From contig CAVQYC010000002.1 in the NCBI GenBank assembly GCA_963717985.1, forward strand, positions 434,001-498,000: a stretch of 64,000 bases of DNA, read 5' to 3'. Position 1 is the first letter of the stretch; each line of letters begins with the position of its first letter. The stretch comes from BOG-1155 sp963717985 (GTDB lineage Bacteria; Desulfobacterota; Syntrophorhabdia; Syntrophorhabdales; WCHB1-27). The translations under genes and the position numbers were made by a program. The notes beneath the pieces were generated by a model. That model was given only the letters and a program-made list of their open reading frames with translations, did not search any database and was not told the DNA's origin. Below, piece by piece: positions 38,743 to 47,437 of this stretch.

Positions 38743-40278
38743 ATGGACGACAATGAGTTTTTTCGGGAATTTACCCTGCGTATTTGCGGCAGTATCGACC
38801 TTGGCGAGGCGCTTCGGGATTGCCTGTTGTACGTCAGAGGCGTCATGCCGGCAGATGAGCTGATACTTACCATTTATGATGCGTCTTCAGGTGTCCTGGA
38901 AGTGGTTGCAAGGGCCGATGAGACAGGGAGCGACGCGCTCCTGTCCGACAAGGTGGTAATGCCTCCGCACCTCAGAAGGGAGCTTGAGGATGTGGAGCAC
39001 TATCCGCGGGTACGGATAGGCGGCATTGTGTTGGAGGATCCTATAATGGAGAGGGTCGCATTCCAGTTTAAGTGGCCGGAATCCTCTCTGATCGTGGCCC
39101 GGCTCATCATCCAGCACCGGTTTATCGGCTCGCTTATCGTGCGGGCGGCCGGAGGGGGTCGGTATGACGAAAGGCACGGCCGGCTTTGGTCCGTTGTTAA
39201 CGAGCCTACGGCTATTGCCCTGGCGAACAGTCGGAGGTACATCGAGCTTTTGAAGCTGAGGGACATGCTGGCCGACGAGAACCGTTATTTGCGGGACGAG
39301 CTGCAAAGAGATTGGAAAGAAGAGATAGTGGGCTCAAGCTTCGGCTTGAGAGAGGTGATGGAGCAGGTGTGGAAAGTGAGCCCTCTGCCCAGCCCCGTGT
39401 TGTTGGTCGGCGAGACGGGAAGTGGTAAGGAGTTGATCGCGCACGCCATCCATAACCTCTCGCCGCGGCACAACGGACCTCTCGTGGCCGTTAATTGCGG
39501 CGCAATCCCCGAAACACTGCTGGACAGCGAGCTTTTCGGTCATGAAAAGGGGGCTTTTACCGGGGCGGTGACACAGCGGAGGGGCCGCTTCGAGCGGGCA
39601 GACAAAGGGACGATTTTTCTGGATGAGGTGGGCGAGCTGCCTGCCCAGGCTCAGGTCAGGCTGCTGCGGGTCCTGCAGGAGAAGGAGATCGAGAGGATAG
39701 GCGGCTCCCAGACCATCAAGACCGACATAAGGATCATTTCCGCGACGCACAGGAACCTAGAGGATCTGGTCGCGGAAGGGGTTTTTAGGGCTGACCTTTA
39801 TTATCGTCTCGGTGTGTTTCCCATCCGGATTCCGCCGCTCAGGGAGCGAAGGGCGGATATCCCGGCCCTCATCAGCCACTTCATGGAGAAGAAGGTGCAT
39901 GAGATGGGCATGCGTATCACGCCGACCGTTGCCCCTGGCGCCATTGACCGGCTCCTCAGATACGACTGGCCGGGGAATGTGAGGGAAGTGGCGAACGTTG
40001 TGGAGCGGGCCCTCATCGAGTCGAACGGCAAGCCTCTCACCTTCGACGATATTGGCGCGGCTCCCCGGCAGGTATCAGAGACGCCAAGCGGGCCGTTCAA
40101 GCTCGACGAAATGGAAGCGCAGCATATCATGCAGGTGATGAAGATGGCCAACGGCAAAATAGAGGGAAAGAACGGCGCGGCCGAGATCCTTGGGATCAAT
40201 CCGGCGACCCTGCGGCACCGGATGCGGAAACTTGGCATTCCCTTCGGCCGCAGTAAAGCTATACGGGCAGTCGGGTGA
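38743..40278 (+). CDS. Sigma-54-dependent transcriptional activator (GAF, AAA+, Fis)
   Basis: 511 residues. An N-terminal GAF-like sensor (about 1-175) is followed by an AAA+ domain (about 195-435) with Walker A GETGSGKE, the sigma-54 contact GAFTGA, Walker B GTIFLDEVGEL and RADLYYRLGVFPIR, then a Fis-type helix-turn-helix (GAAEILGINPATLRHRMRKLG). It remodels RNA polymerase-sigma-54 at -24/-12 promoters. It lies between iorA and the BadF-type ATPase pair and could control either. The GAF ligand is unknown. Confidence 0.93.
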   Translation: MDDNEFFREFTLRICGSIDLGEALRDCLLYVRGVMPADELILTIYDASSGVLEVVARADETGSDALLSDKVVMPPHLRRELEDVEHYPRVRIGGIVLEDPIMERVAFQFKWPESSLIVARLIIQHRFIGSLIVRAAGGGRYDERHGRLWSVVNEPTAIALANSRRYIELLKLRDMLADENRYLRDELQRDWKEEIVGSSFGLREVMEQVWKVSPLPSPVLLVGETGSGKELIAHAIHNLSPRHNGPLVAVNCGAIPETLLDSELFGHEKGAFTGAVTQRRGRFERADKGTIFLDEVGELPAQAQVRLLRVLQEKEIERIGGSQTIKTDIRIISATHRNLEDLVAEGVFRADLYYRLGVFPIRIPPLRERRADIPALISHFMEKKVHEMGMRITPTVAPGAIDRLLRYDWPGNVREVANVVERALIESNGKPLTFDDIGAAPRQVSETPSGPFKLDEMEAQHIMQVMKMANGKIEGKNGAAEILGINPATLRHRMRKLGIPFGRSKAIRAVG

Positions 40279-40281
40279 AGG

Positions 40282-40500
40282 TCAATTGGTTTCTATCCGG
40301 GATGGGTATTTCCCCAAAGCAGTGAGAACGGCATAACAGAGCTCGCAAGCCACCCCGTTTTCTTCCATGAGTCTCATGCACGCATCGCTGTGATGTCCGC
40401 ATACCATCATGCGGCACGCGCGCCGCACGTCCTTTTCGTTAAAACATATCCGGAATTGCCGGTCCTTTTCTTTGGAGATCGCAACGCCTACCTGTTTCAC
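40282..40500 (-). CDS. Small Cys-rich hypothetical protein (72 aa)
   Basis: A GTG at 40500 behind AAGGAG gives VKQVGVAISKEKDRQFRICF, followed by CRMMVCGHHSDACMRLMEENGVACELC. Six cysteines and a His pair suggest metal binding. A longer frame reaches 40608 but the ribosome site favours 40500. It is convergent with the sigma-54 activator, 3 bases apart. Family not recognised. Confidence 0.55.
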   Translation of the reverse strand: MKQVGVAISKEKDRQFRICFNEKDVRRACRMMVCGHHSDACMRLMEENGVACELCYAVLTALGKYPSRIETN

Positions 40501-40808
40501 GGGTGACTCCTTAGGTTTGTGAGATTTTACATATTGAAGGGTTATTAGCACAAACTGTGCCAGACTATGGAAGCCGGTCAAATTGTAGAGATTATTGTGA
40601 CGAAACAAGGCGGGGCGGCAGTATATCCATCATATATTGAGGATAAACTATGAAACTGTCACTGATGGCAGCGAGAGTATTCTGGTTCGAGGCAAGGGGA
40701 TTACATCCTTCGACGCCAGACTTTTCTTCGGGAAAAAAGAACCGGGCTCGCGGGCAAACTGCCTTTGAAAGGATAGAGACATTGTATACATTGCGTTTCA
40801 GATTTTTG

Positions 40809-40866
40809 TTGACACGGCGTCAGCAATTCAGATAAGGTTCTATATAGTAATGCAGAACTATGTTCT
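40809..40866 (+). promoter_or_regulatory. Promoter and palindromic operator before the BadF-type ATPase pair
   Basis: A consensus TTGACA (40809) lies 16 bases before GATAAG (40831). A perfect AGAAC-TAT-GTTCT palindrome (40854-40866) follows at or just after the expected start. The region from 40501 to 40907 otherwise holds no supported gene. Confidence 0.5.
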
Positions 40867-40907
40867 GTGGAGAGAATCATTCTATTCGCAACAGGTGTGA
40901 GAGGGTG

Positions 40908-41750
40908 ATGCACTATTTCGTGGGTATCGATATCGGCTCCACGATGACGAAAGTGGCCATTATGGATGAGTCCGCCATCGTGTCGTCAATAATCGGTCCC
41001 ACAGGCCCGGAACACCGAAGACTGGCATACCGGGTGATGGAAGACGCCCTGGTGCAAGCCGGCCTCGTTTTCGAAGACCTGACCTTTGTCGTGGCCACCG
41101 GATATGGGAGAATAAATGTGCCCTTTGCGGACAGGCAAGTGACAGAGATCACTTGCCACGCAAAAGGGATCCACCACCTTTTGCCCACAGCGCGGACGGT
41201 GGTCGACGTGGGAGGCCAGGACAGCAAGGGCATCAAGATCCTGGGCGGCAAGGTCATCGGTTTCGTCATGAACGATAAATGCGCCGCCGGCACGGGCCGG
41301 TTTCTCGAGGTGATGGCCGATGTCCTTGGGGTCCCCCTGGGCCGGCTCGGGGAGCTTTCCCTTTCCGCGGAAAGGCCTGCCGAGATCAGCAATACCTGCA
41401 CGGTTTTTGCGGAACACGAAGTGACCGGCCGGCTTGCAAACGGTGAAACCGTGCCGAACCTGATCGCCGGGATCCATGAAGCCGTGGCCACGCGGATATA
41501 TGCGCTCGTGAGCAAGCTCAAGATAGAGCCGGACGTGGCAGTGACCGGGGGCGGCGCCAAGAACATTGGCCTGGTCAAGGCCCTGGCCGCAAAATTCGGC
41601 TTTCCCGTCCTGGTCCCGCCCGAGCCGCTCCTCAGTGGGGCCATCGGTGCGGCGCTTGTGGGGAAAGAGGCATACCGGAACGCGCTCAAATGCGGAGAAA
41701 CGCTGCAGAGGAGCGGGCGGGACCTCAAGGAGGCCACATTCTTCACGTAA
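40908..41750 (+). CDS. BadF/BadG/BcrA/BcrD-type ATPase (dehydratase or reductase activator), subunit 1
   Basis: 280 residues from the ATG at 40908. An ASKHA fold: GIDIGSTMTKVAI phosphate loop, VVDVGGQDSKGIKI, TGGGAKNIGLV adenosine motif. The cluster Cys are in NDKCAAGTGRFLE and SNTCTVFAEHE, which bind a [4Fe-4S] between two subunits. Such activators use ATP to inject electrons into 2-hydroxyacyl-CoA dehydratases or class I benzoyl-CoA reductases. The target enzyme is not beside it. A GTG three bases upstream is an alternative start. Confidence 0.88.
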   Translation: MHYFVGIDIGSTMTKVAIMDESAIVSSIIGPTGPEHRRLAYRVMEDALVQAGLVFEDLTFVVATGYGRINVPFADRQVTEITCHAKGIHHLLPTARTVVDVGGQDSKGIKILGGKVIGFVMNDKCAAGTGRFLEVMADVLGVPLGRLGELSLSAERPAEISNTCTVFAEHEVTGRLANGETVPNLIAGIHEAVATRIYALVSKLKIEPDVAVTGGGAKNIGLVKALAAKFGFPVLVPPEPLLSGAIGAALVGKEAYRNALKCGETLQRSGRDLKEATFFT

Positions 41751-42511
41751 GTTATACACTCGGTATTGATATAGGCTCCGGTTTTTCAAAGGCGGTTGTC
41801 TGCGAAGGCGGGAGTGTCCGCGGGAGCGCGGTTATGCCATCGATGGGGAGCTACAGGGAGACTGCAAAAACGGTCGCGGGGGCCGCCCTGGAGAAAGCCT
41901 GTCTTTCGATGGCCGACATTGCGTTTACGAGGGCCACCGGCTATGGGTCGGGAGCGGTCGATTTCGCCGATGAAACCACGACGGACATCTCCTGTCACGC
42001 GGCGGGCGTGCACCATCTGTTTCCTCGGGTGAGAACTGTTGTCGATATAGGCGCGCAGTTCAGCAAGGCGATCAGGGTCGACAGCTCGGGGAGGATCACC
42101 GGCTTCGTCCTGAATGAAAAGTGTGCCGGAGGGAGCGGAAGATTCCTACAGGTGATCGCGCGCATCCTCCACATGGCCGTGGAAGATATCGGAGAAGTTT
42201 CCCTGAGGTCGAAATCGCCCGTGGAATTCACGACCGGATGCGCGGTCTTCGCTGAATCGGAGGCGGTGTCGAGGATCGCGGAGGGGGCCCTCCCGGCGGA
42301 TATCCTGGCGGGGGTCCATAAGGCTATAGCATCGAAAATCGCCAACCTGGTCACCCGTGTCGGTCTTGTCCCCGACTGTGCGGTCACGGGGGGCGGTGCA
42401 AAAGATATAGGGCTGGTCAGGACCTTAGCGGCGGAGTTGGGCTGTGAGATCCTCACTCCCCAAGAGCCGCAGATCACCGCAGCCCTTGGCGCAGCCCTGA
42501 TGGCGCGGTAG
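41690..42511 (+). CDS. BadF/BadG/BcrA/BcrD-type ATPase, subunit 2
   Basis: 273 residues as listed; the ASKHA fold really begins at LGIDIGSGFSKAVV. Cluster Cys sit in NEKCAGGSGRFLQ and TTGCAVFAESE, and the adenosine motif is TGGGAKDIGLV. It is a diverged paralogue of the preceding gene, so a heterodimer (as BcrA/BcrD or BadF/BadG) is likely. The only standard start, ATG 41690, lies 61 bases inside the previous gene. A perfect AAGGAGG at 41727 points instead to a start near 41738, where only ATT is available. Confidence 0.85.
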   Translation: MRRNAAEERAGPQGGHILHVSYTLGIDIGSGFSKAVVCEGGSVRGSAVMPSMGSYRETAKTVAGAALEKACLSMADIAFTRATGYGSGAVDFADETTTDISCHAAGVHHLFPRVRTVVDIGAQFSKAIRVDSSGRITGFVLNEKCAGGSGRFLQVIARILHMAVEDIGEVSLRSKSPVEFTTGCAVFAESEAVSRIAEGALPADILAGVHKAIASKIANLVTRVGLVPDCAVTGGGAKDIGLVRTLAAELGCEILTPQEPQITAALGAALMAR

Positions 42512-42572
42512 CTCTTTACGGTATGTGGAAGGATCATCAGTAAGTCAGCCGAAGGAGATTTAGGTTTTTTTG

Positions 42573-42606
42573 CGGGCCGGCCGAACTCAAGGCCGGCCCG
42601 TTGTTT
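42573..42606 (+). terminator. Rho-independent terminator after the ATPase pair
   Basis: CGGGCCGGCC (42573-42582) pairs perfectly with GGCCGGCCCG (42591-42600), followed by TTGTTT; 62 bases after the stop codon. Confidence 0.75.
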
Positions 42607-42705
42607 ATACCGGTCGATTGTTAAGTCTTTTTCGCAAAAGCCGATCAATTAATATGCGGTATAACCATCGTGCGAGCGGCTTTGTGCCCCGCAAAAAAGA
42701 GGATC

Positions 42706-42981
42706 ATGGCTGACCTGCTATCGCAGAACGACCTAAACGCATTGTTGGGTCTTACCGCAGAAGATGAGGCGTCGGGGCCCGCAGAACCGGCTGAAGAGAC
42801 TGCGCCAGCAACCGGTCTTTCCCAAGGGGACCTTGATTCCCTCCTGGCCGGTCTTGCGGATTTTACCCCGGCAGCCAGCCCAACCCGCCCGCCCCCTGCG
42901 CTGGAGGAAGACGCCACGCCTTCCGGTGAGGCGCTCAGCCAGGATGAGATAGACCAGCTTCTCGCGGACTTCGGCAAGTAA
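42706..42981 (+). CDS. Small protein with three FliM-like SQxDIDxLL motifs (91 aa)
   Basis: From the ATG at 42706 (AGAGGA upstream): LLSQNDLNALLG at about 4-15, GLSQGDLDSLLAG at about 38-50 and ALSQDEIDQLLADFG at the C-terminus, joined by Pro/Ala/Glu-rich disordered linkers. The LSQxEIDxLL motif is the N-terminal CheY-binding peptide of FliM and of some FliN/response-regulator proteins. Three copies and nothing else suggest a docking or scaffold protein for CheY-like receivers. No flagellar or chemotaxis gene adjoins it. Confidence 0.75.
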   Translation: MADLLSQNDLNALLGLTAEDEASGPAEPAEETAPATGLSQGDLDSLLAGLADFTPAASPTRPPPALEEDATPSGEALSQDEIDQLLADFGK

Positions 42982-42997
42982 GAGCAGCCCGGCCGCT

Positions 42998-43966
42998 CTA
43001 GGATTCTCTTACAAGGATATGGTCGGCGAGATTGAGCAGAGCCTCCTTGTATTGGGAGGCGGGGAATAGATCGAGCAGGGTTTTTGCGGTATTGATGTGT
43101 TCTTTCGAGATGCGGGAGGTGTAGTCGAGCCCGCCATACTTTTCGATGATGTTTTTCACCTTCTGGAAGTCCTCTTCGGTGGTGTGCAATTTTGTCAGGT
43201 TCTCTTCTATCGACTCTCTTTCCATTTTGGTGGCGGTCTTGAGCGCATGTATCAGGGGAAGAGTGACCTTGCCTTCTTTCAGGTCTCTGCCAATGTCCTT
43301 TCCGAGAGTCCTGTCGCTCGACGTATAGTCGAGCAGGTCGTCGGTGAGCTGGAAGGCCATGCCCATATGGAAACCGAAGTCGCGAAGGGCGACGCGCTTT
43401 TCATGCGTCACGCCGCCGAGGAGGGCGCCTATCTCACAGGCGGCGGAGAGCAGCACCGCCGTCTTGCCGGCAATTACCTCGTAATATTCTTCCTCCAGGG
43501 TCCGCACGTCGGATGTCTTGAGCAGCTCCATGATCTCGCCTTCGGCAAGGTCGGTGGTCGCCTTGGACACGACCTTCAGGATCTCTTCGTTGTGATGGGT
43601 TGCCATTAAGTCAAAAGACTTGCTGAAAAGGAAGTCGCCTACGAGCACGCTGGGCTCGTTTCCCCACAGGATATTGGCCGTAGCGGCGCCCCTCCTTGTT
43701 TCGGCGTTGTCGACCACGTCGTCGTGGAGAAGGGTCGCAGTATGGATAAACTCCACGATCGCGGCGTAGGGAAGGTGCTCGTCCGTCCGGCAGCCGCTCA
43801 GCCGTGAGCAGAGGATCACCAGAATGGGCCTTATCCTCTTCCCTCCAGACCTTGTGAGGTGGTGGACGACATCCCGTATGAACGGAATCCTGGTGGTGAG
43901 GAGCTTTTCAATAGAAACTTCAAGCTTCTCAAGGTCTTCCCTGATGAGCTGTACCACCTCTTCCAT
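42998..43966 (-). CDS. Polyprenyl diphosphate synthase (IspB/HepT type)
   Basis: 322 residues. Two Asp-rich motifs are present, LLHDDVVDNAETRRG (first) and QLTDDLLDY (second), with GGKRIRP near the N-terminus. It condenses isopentenyl units on an allylic diphosphate, giving the side chain of menaquinone or ubiquinone. Chain length cannot be read with certainty; small residues before the first motif favour a long product. It is the last of a minus-strand run with the methyltransferase and DUF1015 genes. Confidence 0.92.
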   Translation of the reverse strand: MEEVVQLIREDLEKLEVSIEKLLTTRIPFIRDVVHHLTRSGGKRIRPILVILCSRLSGCRTDEHLPYAAIVEFIHTATLLHDDVVDNAETRRGAATANILWGNEPSVLVGDFLFSKSFDLMATHHNEEILKVVSKATTDLAEGEIMELLKTSDVRTLEEEYYEVIAGKTAVLLSAACEIGALLGGVTHEKRVALRDFGFHMGMAFQLTDDLLDYTSSDRTLGKDIGRDLKEGKVTLPLIHALKTATKMERESIEENLTKLHTTEEDFQKVKNIIEKYGGLDYTSRISKEHINTAKTLLDLFPASQYKEALLNLADHILVRES

Positions 43967-43976
43967 TTATACCCTT

Positions 43977-44699
43977 TCACGCATAGTATGTTTTTACCTC
44001 TTCTGTGTAATCATTCTCCGCATATATGTAAAGCGGCGGCTCTACCAACAGGTTCGCCCCACCGTTTTTCATGCACTCCACGAGAGAAAGCACGGCCTGC
44101 TCGCCCCACCTTGAATAGACCGGCCGGAGCCTTTTCGGCTCCAGACCCAGGGATTTCGCCGTGTACAACAGCTCGGCCAGCCTGCCTGCCGGATAGATCA
44201 CGCAGAGCCTGCCGCGGGTCGCAAGCATGTGCGAGGCGGCAGCCAGCAGCGAGGGAAGGTCGAGCGCCGACTCGTAGCGAGCCAGCAGGCGGGACTGCCC
44301 CGGACTTTTTCTCCCTGTCCGCTCTTTTACGTATGGCGGGTTCGACACGATCACGTGAAATGTGCCGAGGTCCTTCCCGGCCGTTCTTACGTCGCCCTTC
44401 ACGAAGGCCACATTCGCGCATCCATTCAATTCCTTGTTCCGTAAGGCCAGGTCATACAATTCGTCCTGGATCTCTATTCCGACGATCCGGTTTTCGATGC
44501 CTTTTCTCGACAGGTACACAGGTATGATACCACAGCCCGTGCCTATGTCCAAAAGGGTTTCATGACGCTTCACGGTAACGAAGTTTGCGAGGAGAAGGGG
44601 ATCCATGGAAAGACGATAACCCTTCTTCTTCTGAATAACCCGTACCTTCTCATCGCACAACACGTCCAGCGTTTCGTCAGGTCTTATGGACTCAGGCAT
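43977..44699 (-). CDS. SAM-dependent N6-adenine methyltransferase, TrmN6-like
   Basis: 240 residues. LLDIGTGCGIIPVYLS is SAM motif I, GIEIQDELYDLA motif II and VSNPPYVK the catalytic NPPY motif of N6-adenine methylases. The overall layout matches YfiC/TrmN6, which methylates A37 of tRNA1(Val). It overlaps the DUF1015 gene by 8 bases and precedes the polyprenyl synthase by 10 bases. Confidence 0.85.
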   Translation of the reverse strand: MPESIRPDETLDVLCDEKVRVIQKKKGYRLSMDPLLLANFVTVKRHETLLDIGTGCGIIPVYLSRKGIENRIVGIEIQDELYDLALRNKELNGCANVAFVKGDVRTAGKDLGTFHVIVSNPPYVKERTGRKSPGQSRLLARYESALDLPSLLAAASHMLATRGRLCVIYPAGRLAELLYTAKSLGLEPKRLRPVYSRWGEQAVLSLVECMKNGGANLLVEPPLYIYAENDYTEEVKTYYA

Positions 44700-45912
44700 A
44701 TTTATAGAACACCAGCCCCGTAAGCGCCTTCGGATAGAAGTAGGTCGACTTGGGGGGCATGGAAAGTCCGTTTTCAGCGATATCCTTCACCTCTTCCACA
44801 GACGTCGCCGGGACGAAAACAGCGAAGTCATAGTAATTGCAGTTCACGAGCTTGACTGCCTCATCCGCACTGTTCAAAAAAGAGATCTCGTCGTCTTCTA
44901 CCTTCAGAAGGTCCTTCAGGACGCCCCTATGGACTGCGTTTACCCTGAGGCCGCGCAGGCTCCGGTGGCTCTCCGGGTCGAAGTCCATCGCTCTTTTCTG
45001 CGTCAGCTTGTAAAAAGAGGGTTTTTCCCCATTGAAGTAAAGGATCAAAGAGAGGGCGGGAGAGCGCGATATCTGTTCGACGAGCCCGTCCAGACCGACC
45101 TGCGGCGGGTACTCCACCTTCGACACCTCAAAATAGGGCGCCACGAGTGCGAGGATCTGCTTATCTTCTTTCCTTTCCTTCAGACTGACGACCCGGTGAT
45201 AGGGGAGTATGGCTATCCCGTCCGCGTGCATATCGGTGAGATACATGGCGACGTAGGGCAGCCCCAGCTTGAGGGCGACGCTCAACCTGTGATGGCCGTC
45301 TGCAACATAGAGCAGCTTTTCCTCCATCATGGCAGCAAGCCTTGCCGTGAGGGTTGGGTCGGTCAACCGGTAAAACGTGTTCCTTATAGACAGCTCGTCG
45401 ATAAAATCGTATATCGTCTCTTTTGGGGAGTCTTCGATGAGTCTGCCTATCTTCCCTCCATGGTCTTCATACATGGCCAGGATGAGGCTGGTGAACGTGC
45501 GCAGCTTCTCGATAAGCTTCTCCCTGTCCTCCCTCGCCTCCCTCCGTGTTTCCTCGTGGGTGAGAATCCGCTGTCTGTCGAGCCTCACGAGGGGGATCAC
45601 ACCCCTGCGCCTGAGGGTCCGCCCGTGGAGCGCGAATTCCTGCTCGTACAGGTAGACAGACTCCCGGTCGTCTTCGGTGAGGACCTGCTCGGCAAGCCAC
45701 GTATCGAGTGTCTTCCCTGCCGTGTCGTACATGTCCGCCTCCGCCGTGCCGAGCGGTAATTCAAGGCGGATGGCGTTGCAATCGCTTCGCTGGTAATAAG
45801 GGAGCGGATCAGGGATGATATCGTAAGGCGGGCAGACGCACGCTGAGATGTCGGCTATTTTTGTTTTGTTGTAGAGTAGACCCTTGAACGGTTTGATAAG
45901 AGCATCGGGCAT
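44692..45912 (-). CDS. DUF1015 family protein
   Basis: 406 residues from the ATG at 45912 with AAAGGG upstream; a GTG at 45930 would add six. Family signatures: IKPFKGLLYNKTKIADISACVCPPYDII at the start, YLYEQEF, ADGHHRLSVALKL (an HHR motif as in ParB/Srx-like folds) and MPPKSTYFYPK at the end. Function unknown; the HHR loop hints at nucleotide-triphosphate chemistry. First gene of the minus-strand operon. Confidence 0.87.
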   Translation of the reverse strand: MPDALIKPFKGLLYNKTKIADISACVCPPYDIIPDPLPYYQRSDCNAIRLELPLGTAEADMYDTAGKTLDTWLAEQVLTEDDRESVYLYEQEFALHGRTLRRRGVIPLVRLDRQRILTHEETRREAREDREKLIEKLRTFTSLILAMYEDHGGKIGRLIEDSPKETIYDFIDELSIRNTFYRLTDPTLTARLAAMMEEKLLYVADGHHRLSVALKLGLPYVAMYLTDMHADGIAILPYHRVVSLKERKEDKQILALVAPYFEVSKVEYPPQVGLDGLVEQISRSPALSLILYFNGEKPSFYKLTQKRAMDFDPESHRSLRGLRVNAVHRGVLKDLLKVEDDEISFLNSADEAVKLVNCNYYDFAVFVPATSVEEVKDIAENGLSMPPKSTYFYPKALTGLVFYKYA

Positions 45913-46019
45913 GGACCCTTTGTTTACCACAGGGACAGCACAATTGTCAATTGACGCGCCGGGTTTACGCAGGGCGCGTGTCGCTGATTGTCAAGTCCCC
46001 CCACTCTAACTTGAGAGTT

Positions 46020-46532
46020 CCCTGTAGCTTGCTACAGGGGGTCTTTGTTATACTGCACAGGTGGACGATGAAAGCAGGGTTAGAAAAGGATACCACTGTG
46101 CCTGGCAGATTCATTACCACATCGTCTTCCCGGTCAAGTACAGGAAATCCCTTCTCGACGAAGAGGTTGTGCGCATAATCAGAGAGACGGCTGCGGGCAT
46201 AGAAGAGCGATATGAAATTGAGATCGAAACGATGGGTATGGACAAGAATCATATCCACCTTCTCTGCGGAGCGCATCCCAAGCTCTCCCCCGGTCGGATC
46301 GTCCAGATTTTTAAGAGCATCACCGCTCGGGAGATATTCGCAAGAAAACCCTCCGTCAAAAAGCACCTCTGGGGCGGTGAGTTCTGGACAGATGGCTATT
46401 ATGTTGCCACTGTCGGAGAAAGAGCCGATTGGAAAACGGTCGAAAGGTACATCCAGAAACAAGGAGTGCCAAAACAAGACCTCAAACAGTTACCGCTTTT
46501 TGGTTTTTAATACCCTGTAGCTTGCTACAGGG
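46020..46532 (+). mobile_element. IS200-like element with identical terminal hairpins
   Basis: The 20-base palindrome CCCTGTAGCTTGCTACAGGG stands at both ends (46020-46039 and 46513-46532) around one transposase gene. The lack of inverted terminal repeats plus subterminal hairpins is the IS200/IS605 or REP-associated layout. Total about 0.5 kb. No target duplication is expected. Confidence 0.8.
46061..46510 (+). CDS. tnpA: IS200-like Y1 transposase (TnpA, possibly REP-associated type)
   Basis: 149 residues from a GTG. WQIHYHIVFPVKYRKSLL is the typical start, the HUH pair is HIH in MDKNHIHLLCGAHP, and the single nucleophile Tyr lies in VERYIQKQG. It moves as single-stranded DNA by recognising the hairpins at both ends. 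It is intact and has no accompanying TnpB. Confidence 0.88.
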   Translation: MDDESRVRKGYHCAWQIHYHIVFPVKYRKSLLDEEVVRIIRETAAGIEERYEIEIETMGMDKNHIHLLCGAHPKLSPGRIVQIFKSITAREIFARKPSVKKHLWGGEFWTDGYYVATVGERADWKTVERYIQKQGVPKQDLKQLPLFGF

Positions 46533-46542
46533 TGGTTTATTA

Positions 46543-46580
46543 ATAGGTCGTATAAGTCCTGTAGGACCTATACGACCTAT
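46543..46580. repeat. AGGACCTAT-type palindromic repeat, copy 2
   Basis: ATAGGTCGTATAAGTCC pairs with GGACCTATACGACCTAT around TGTA, with one mismatch. It lies just beyond the IS200-like element and 41 bases from the end of the superoxide dismutase gene, which it may terminate. Confidence 0.75.
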
Positions 46581-46621
46581 GACAAAACTGACGAGTGGAA
46601 AGGAACCGTTCCTCGAAATTC

Positions 46622-47194
46622 TTATTTGAGGCGCGCCTCTGCTGCCTGCCAGTTCACGTTCTTGAAAAAGGCATCGATATACCCCGGCTTCTTTGTGCCG
46701 TAGTCGACCATGTAGGCATGCTCGAAAACGTCCATGATGAGGATGAGCGCGCAGCTGGCCGGATGTCCCTGGTCGTGCTCATTAATCCAGAAATTGATCA
46801 GCTTGCCGCTGGCCGTATCGTGGTAGAGAGCAGCCCAGCCGATGCCTCTCATTGCGCCGATTGCCCTGAAATCTTTTTCCCAGGTCTCGTAGCTCCCGAA
46901 GTCCGCGGCCAGTTTTTTTGCAAAGGGCCCGTCTTTGTTGATCTGCCCTTTGCCGCCGAGGTTCTCGAAGTAGTATTCGTGCAGGCGCATGCCGTTGAAT
47001 TCCCATCCGAGTCTCCGGTGAAGCTCCGCGAACTCCGGTGTCGCGGTTTTCTCGTCCTTGAGCTGGGCGAATGTGTCGAGGAGCTTGTTGGTGTTCGTCA
47101 CGTACCCCTGATACAAGGTAAAATGGTTGTTGAGGAGTGTGTCGCTGAAGCCTTCCATGCCGATCAATTTCGCATAATCTTTCGCCGTGTACAT
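46622..47194 (-). CDS. sod: Superoxide dismutase, Fe/Mn family
   Basis: 190 residues. Metal ligands are visible as His in NNHFTLYQGY, His in MRLHEYYF, and Asp/His in MDVFEHAYMVDYG. Asn-Thr-Asn (YVTNTN) and GWAALYHD are as in the Fe branch. There is no signal peptide, so it is cytoplasmic. It removes superoxide in what is otherwise an anaerobe-like gene set. AGGAGG lies just upstream of the ATG. Confidence 0.93.
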   Translation of the reverse strand: MYTAKDYAKLIGMEGFSDTLLNNHFTLYQGYVTNTNKLLDTFAQLKDEKTATPEFAELHRRLGWEFNGMRLHEYYFENLGGKGQINKDGPFAKKLAADFGSYETWEKDFRAIGAMRGIGWAALYHDTASGKLINFWINEHDQGHPASCALILIMDVFEHAYMVDYGTKKPGYIDAFFKNVNWQAAEARLK

Positions 47195-47437
47195 ACCTTC
47201 CTCCTTACTTGAATGGGATCAGTCCCTTATAATTTCTCTCCGGCGGCCTTCGGGGAATCGAGAGGCGAGCGCCGCAAACCCTGTGCCATATCCCCGAACT
47301 TGCCGAGGCATAAGTTAATATAATCTCGGAAAAGCCCCATCGCCAGAAAGGGGAAGACTTTTTTGGGAGGGTGCCGTACGCTCTCACTCAACCTGGGATT
47401 ACCAAATGCTTTGCCCTGCGTATGCGCCATAATTATA
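47195..47437. other. Divergent gap between sod and rpsU, no gene seen
   Basis: An 85-codon frame on the minus strand lacks a ribosome site and protein-like composition, so I do not call it. The promoter of the rpsU operon begins at 47438. Confidence 0.45.

Noticed and set aside
40650..40835. 61-codon frame on the plus strand before the BadF-type ATPase genes
   Set aside because: No ribosome site, basic low-quality composition, and it overlaps the promoter and operator region.
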